Assembly (NCBI GenBank): GCA_019114885.1 | Contig: DXEQ01000032.1 | Coordinates: 1 to 26,541, forward strand | Direction: 5' to 3' | Length of the DNA: 26,541 bases | From: Candidatus Anaerobutyricum stercoripullorum | GTDB lineage: Bacteria; Bacillota; Clostridia; Lachnospirales; Lachnospiraceae | Shown: in pieces, positions 23,864 through 26,541 of the stretch | Position numbering within the stretch: the stretch's first letter is position 1 | Layout: every line of letters starts with the position of its first letter | Made by a program: the position numbers and the translations under genes | The notes under the pieces: model-generated | The model's input: the letters and a program-made list of their open reading frames with translations, nothing else | What the model was told of the DNA's origin: nothing | Database searches by the model: none

Positions 23864-23892
23864 TTGACAGGGGAACTTCTTCCATATATGAT
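23864..23892 (+). promoter_or_regulatory. Sigma-70-type promoter for lysR-cbiG
   Basis: TTGACA (23864-23869) and TATGAT (23887-23892) are separated by exactly 17 bases, a near-consensus housekeeping promoter. The predicted transcript starts near 23899 and has a leader of about 125 bases before the lysR ATG. No hairpin or riboswitch core stands out to me in that leader. Confidence 0.8.
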
Positions 23893-24023
23893 GATAGCAG
23901 GGCCAAAAGCGCGGCAGGCCCATGGCAGGCTTGTCCGCGGAATCATTCTTACTTTGCGGCCCGCCAAAACAGAATCAGATCTACGATCACGACAAAAATA
24001 AATGACGCACAGGAGAGGGACAT

Positions 24024-24923
24024 ATGGAGTTACGCCAGATTCAATATTTTATACAGCTGTATCAGGACCAGAACATCACCCGGGCCAGCAAAAATCTGTA
24101 CATATCGCAGCAGGGCTTAAGCAAATCCGTGAGCCGTCTGGAGGAGGAGCTGGGCTTTTCCCTCTTCGACCGCCACACTTCCGGCGTGGTTCCCACCCGG
24201 GAAGCTGACGCCCTTTTCGTACATTTTAACAAGATTGCCAACTCCTATCAGGAACTGCAGCTGGCCATCGACGCCCTGCGGCAGAACCGGGTGCTGAAGA
24301 TTGCCGCCTACCACGGCTTCGCCCTGTCCTGCTGTCAGGACCTGCTGTCCAGCTACCGGGCTTTCTACCCGCAGGCGGCAATCCGGTATCAGGAATACGA
24401 GAATCCGGCTCTGCCGGAACAGCTGCTCTGTCGACAGGCGGACCTGGCCTTCATGCGGGGCCCTATTCCCGAGACGCTCCACTCGCTCCACATCCTCTGC
24501 CGGGAGCCTGTTCACCTGATCGTAGACAAACGGCATCCGCTGGCAGAAAAGGACTCCATCCATCTCCAGGATCTCCGGCAGCAGAAGCTGCTGCTTCTCT
24601 CCGGCATGGAGGACTTCAACAACATCCTGCTGCGGCAGCTCGCCCGGGAGGGCGTCTCCTGTCCGGTTCAGGGAACCGCCGACATCAACGCCTTTCTTCC
24701 AATCCTGCACGGCTCCCCTCTGGCAGGCTTCGGCTCCCGGCGCATGTATCAGTATCACCATTTTCCGGACATCGTCTTCCTGCCCCTGGCTCCTGAGGAA
24801 TACGAGGCGCATCCGGAACTGGTGATGGAGACCCATCTGGTGACGCCGGCCGGCATGACCGAGGACGAAGCAGCGCAGCAATTTATCGATTATATCAAAC
24901 AAAAATTACGTTCAGACGACTGA
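24024..24923 (+). CDS. LysR-type transcriptional regulator
   Basis: A 299-residue regulator with the standard N-terminal winged helix-turn-helix: MELRQIQYFIQLYQDQNITRASKNLYISQQGLSKSVSRLEEELGFSLFDRHTSG covers residues 1-54 and includes the recognition helix around 29-43. A linker helix (about 60-88) and a periplasmic-binding-like effector domain (about 90-295) follow; the ligand cannot be predicted. AGGAGAGGG (24011-24019) precedes the ATG. It is divergent from the 20-gene cobalamin operon and directly upstream of cbiG (11 bases between stop and start), so it probably controls one or both and perhaps itself. Known control of B12 genes is mainly by riboswitches, so a LysR regulator here would be unusual. 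The family call is firm; the regulon is inference. Confidence 0.95.
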   Translation: MELRQIQYFIQLYQDQNITRASKNLYISQQGLSKSVSRLEEELGFSLFDRHTSGVVPTREADALFVHFNKIANSYQELQLAIDALRQNRVLKIAAYHGFALSCCQDLLSSYRAFYPQAAIRYQEYENPALPEQLLCRQADLAFMRGPIPETLHSLHILCREPVHLIVDKRHPLAEKDSIHLQDLRQQKLLLLSGMEDFNNILLRQLAREGVSCPVQGTADINAFLPILHGSPLAGFGSRRMYQYHHFPDIVFLPLAPEEYEAHPELVMETHLVTPAGMTEDEAAQQFIDYIKQKLRSDD

Positions 24924-24934
24924 GGAGGTACACC

Positions 24935-26017
24935 ATGTCCACCGCATACTTTTATCTCACCGGCGAAGGAGAGCAGCTGGCCCGCAGGCTGGCCGCCTCC
25001 CATCCCGGCGACCTCTACGACAAAACAGACTTTAAAGCTTCCCTCCGGGAAGCCTTTCACAAATACGACTATCTGGTCTGCATCATGGCCACCGGCATCG
25101 TCGTCCGCATTCTGGCCCCGCTGCTGGTCCACAAGACCAGCGATCCCGGCGTCGTCGTCATGGACCAGCGCGGACAGTACGCCATCAGCCTCCTGTCCGG
25201 TCATCTGGGCGGCGCCAACGATCTGGCACGGGAAATGGCCGCTCTATCCGGCGGCAGCGCCGTCATCACCACCGCCACCGACGTGGCGGGCGAACTGTCC
25301 TTCGACACCTTCGCCAAAAAACACGGCATGGCCATCGAAAACATTGGCGCCCTCAAACATATCAGCGGCGCCCTCCTCTCCGGCCAGCCCGTCCGCGTCA
25401 TCACCAGCCGCACCTACCCGGAGCTGACCGCCGCAGCCGCCGCAGGGAAAATGCAGCTTATGACCGTGGAAGAGATGCGGCAGGAGCAGGAGCGCGCAGA
25501 GGCGCCAACGGTAGTGATCGACGAAGGATTTACGCTGGACGCAGCGCCAGACGGAGCCGAATCCCCACACAATACCTCGGCCCTCGGCCGCGACACCGCG
25601 CCCGTCCTCTATCTGCGGCCCCGGACCATCTGCGCCGGGATCGGATGCAAGCGGAACGTGGACGCCGATTCCATCCGGGACGCCCTTCTTGCGACACTAA
25701 AAAAAGAGGGCTTAAGCCCTCTCTCCCTGAAATGTATCAGCACCATCCCGCTGAAAGCTGACGAACCCGGCATCCTCGCCACCGCCCGACAACTCGGCGT
25801 TCCCCTGACCGTCATCCCCACCGCCGACATCGAGGCACTGGACATCACCGGTCTCGGTATCCAAACCTCCGGCTTCGTAGCTAAGCAGACCGGCGTCCTC
25901 TCCGTCTCCACCGCCAGCGCCTATCTAGCTTCCGGCAAAGGACGTATCCTGCGGGATAAAGAGAAATATAAGGGAATCACTATCGCACTCTGCCAAAGCG
26001 AGGAGGAGCGGGGGTGA
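24935..26017 (+). CDS. cbiG: Cobalt-precorrin-5A hydrolase
   Basis: CbiG opens the delta-lactone of cobalt-precorrin-5A and releases acetaldehyde, a step specific to the anaerobic pathway between CbiF and CbiD. The 360-residue protein has the N-terminal and central motifs GIVVRILAPLLVHKTSDPGVVVMDQRGQYAISLLSGHLGGANDLA (about 54-98), and the C-terminal domain begins with LRPRTICAGIGCKRNVDADSI. It also has KADEPGILATARQLGVPL and GFVAKQTGVLSVSTASAYLAS. A strong AGGAGG overlaps the lysR stop codon, so translation is probably coupled. It is the only ring-synthesis gene not in the minus-strand operon. A palindrome within it resembles a minus-strand terminator. Confidence 0.96.
   Translation: MSTAYFYLTGEGEQLARRLAASHPGDLYDKTDFKASLREAFHKYDYLVCIMATGIVVRILAPLLVHKTSDPGVVVMDQRGQYAISLLSGHLGGANDLAREMAALSGGSAVITTATDVAGELSFDTFAKKHGMAIENIGALKHISGALLSGQPVRVITSRTYPELTAAAAAGKMQLMTVEEMRQEQERAEAPTVVIDEGFTLDAAPDGAESPHNTSALGRDTAPVLYLRPRTICAGIGCKRNVDADSIRDALLATLKKEGLSPLSLKCISTIPLKADEPGILATARQLGVPLTVIPTADIEALDITGLGIQTSGFVAKQTGVLSVSTASAYLASGKGRILRDKEKYKGITIALCQSEEERG
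25699..25721 (-). terminator. Intrinsic-terminator-like element inside cbiG, on the opposite strand
   Basis: On the minus strand GAGGGC-TTAA-GCCCTC (25721-25706) is followed immediately by seven T (25705-25699), the textbook form of an intrinsic terminator, but it lies within cbiG codons (TLKKEGLSPLS). It would stop transcripts coming leftward from the convergent gene at 26065-26541 and so limit antisense RNA to cbiG. Confidence 0.6.
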
Positions 26018-26033
26018 AAAAAGCAAATAAAAT

Positions 26034-26058
26034 GGGAGACGAACAGCCGCCTCCCTTT
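26034..26058. terminator. Bidirectional terminator between cbiG and the convergent gene
   Basis: GGGAG-A-CG and CG-C-CTCCC form an 8-base stem with one mismatch and a 6-base loop. On the plus strand it is followed by TTTAAAAT. On the minus strand it is followed by ATTTTATTTGC and then TTTTTT. It sits 17 bases after the cbiG stop and 7 bases after the stop of the convergent gene, as expected for a shared terminator. Confidence 0.7.
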
Positions 26059-26064
26059 AAAATC

Positions 26065-26541
26065 TTACTGAATTTTTCCCTTTTGCCAGTTACTCCAAAA
26101 TATAATAGGATATTTCTTTGTCAAACTATTCTGAACTGCATTAGGAAACTTAAACGATAACTTCGTTATCTTTCCAACACAAAACAAAAATATAAATACT
26201 AAATTAATCATACATAAAGACCAAACGATACCAATAATCATTACACGTAATAACGGAATATCTGCTATTCCATTTTGAAATACATTATCTAAGGAACTAA
26301 TCCCTCCAAATACCACAAAAGCAATTGCTGTAAAAATACCGACTAATGTAACTAGCTGGCTGCTCATTTCTCTTGTCAATTCTACCTGATGGCTCTGAAA
26401 ACTTTTTCTGAATTTCATTTCGAAATCATCATCAGATTCTTTTAATTCGTTATATTGCCTTTTTGCCAAATTGACATGATCATACATTTTTAAAATCACT
26501 TTTCGTGATCTTTCAAGCTTCTGCTTTTCATCATTCGCAGC
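26065..26541 (-). CDS. Unrecognised membrane protein, 5' end outside the window
   Basis: I do not recognise this gene. The reading frame stays open to the window edge: codons before the GTG at 26499 read AANDEKQKLERSRK, so the true start is probably beyond 26541 and the protein is partial. What is visible is a charged, probably helical or coiled-coil N-terminal part (through about SFQSHQVELTREM), two hydrophobic segments (QLVTLVGIFTAIAFVVFGGI and LLRVMIIGIVWSLCMINLVF, extended by IFLFCVG) separated by a short loop, and a basic C-terminal tail. It is clearly more AT-rich than the rest of the window, which suggests different ancestry, possibly an accessory island starting here. It converges on cbiG and shares a terminator with it. 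No function can be assigned. Confidence 0.75.
   Translation of the reverse strand, partial: AANDEKQKLERSRKVILKMYDHVNLAKRQYNELKESDDDFEMKFRKSFQSHQVELTREMSSQLVTLVGIFTAIAFVVFGGISSLDNVFQNGIADIPLLRVMIIGIVWSLCMINLVFIFLFCVGKITKLSFKFPNAVQNSLTKKYPIIFWSNWQKGKIQ

Noticed and set aside
23441..24023. Possible cobalamin riboswitch upstream of hemL or lysR
   Set aside because: I looked on both strands for the B12-box and the GC-rich core. Only short hairpins and palindromes are present, and the predicted leaders are about 115-125 bases, so I do not call one.
23620..24120. Plus-strand open frame through the lysR leader
   Set aside because: It crosses the promoter and the 34-bp repeats, overlaps the lysR start out of frame and has no plausible domain or ribosome binding site.

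Overview
The window reads as chromosomal DNA of a GC-rich anaerobic Clostridia member. Lachnospiraceae-like is my best guess, from protein character, strong AGGAGG-type ribosome binding sites and the early-cobalt (anaerobic) B12 route. Almost all of it is one cobalamin (vitamin B12) locus. Twenty genes lie head to tail on the minus strand, from hemL (start about 23.4 kb) to hemB (stop at 347). Most gaps are short, and two junctions are 4-base ATGA overlaps. I see one good promoter upstream of hemL and a strong intrinsic terminator after hemB, so the block may be a single 23-kb transcriptional unit, possibly with internal promoters such as one before hemB.

In transcription order the minus-strand genes are hemL, cbiF, hemA, cbiH, a hemC-cobA-hemD triple fusion, cobS, cobT, cbiC, cbiD, cbiET, cbiK, cbiL, cbiJ, cbiA, cbiB, cobD, a cobQ(cbiP)-btuR fusion, a Met8/SirC-type precorrin-2 dehydrogenase, a GNAT acetyltransferase of unknown role, and hemB. 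The one corrin-ring gene missing from this set, cbiG, lies divergently on the plus strand behind a LysR-type regulator. Together they cover glutamyl-tRNA to ALA (hemA, hemL), ALA to uroporphyrinogen III (hemB, hemC, hemD), then precorrin-2 and sirohydrochlorin (cobA, sirC). Cobalt is inserted by cbiK, the ring is methylated and contracted (cbiL, H, F, G, D, J, ET, C), a,c-amidated (cbiA), adenosylated (btuR), fully amidated (cobQ), given its aminopropanol arm (cobD, cbiB), and supplied with the lower ligand (cobT, cobS). I do not see cobU/cobY, an alpha-ribazole phosphatase, or cobalt transport genes.

The 600-base divergent region (23420-24023) holds both promoters, a LysR-type palindrome placed like an activator site for the minus-strand operon, a second palindrome at the predicted transcription start, a hairpin-rich short leader, and a 34-bp tandem repeat. 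I cannot find a cobalamin riboswitch there. Regulation by the LysR protein is my main hypothesis.

Two patterns cut across the gene content. First, short tandem duplications (period 30-72 bp, two or three copies) occur at seven places: intergenic gaps, gene ends and protein linkers. Second, the octamer GTACATTT/AAATGTAC occurs 16 times by hand count in both orientations, mostly inside GC-rich genes, and once as an inverted pair just after a stop codon. At the right edge, beyond a bidirectional terminator, is a clearly more AT-rich gene for an unrecognised membrane protein that runs off the window.
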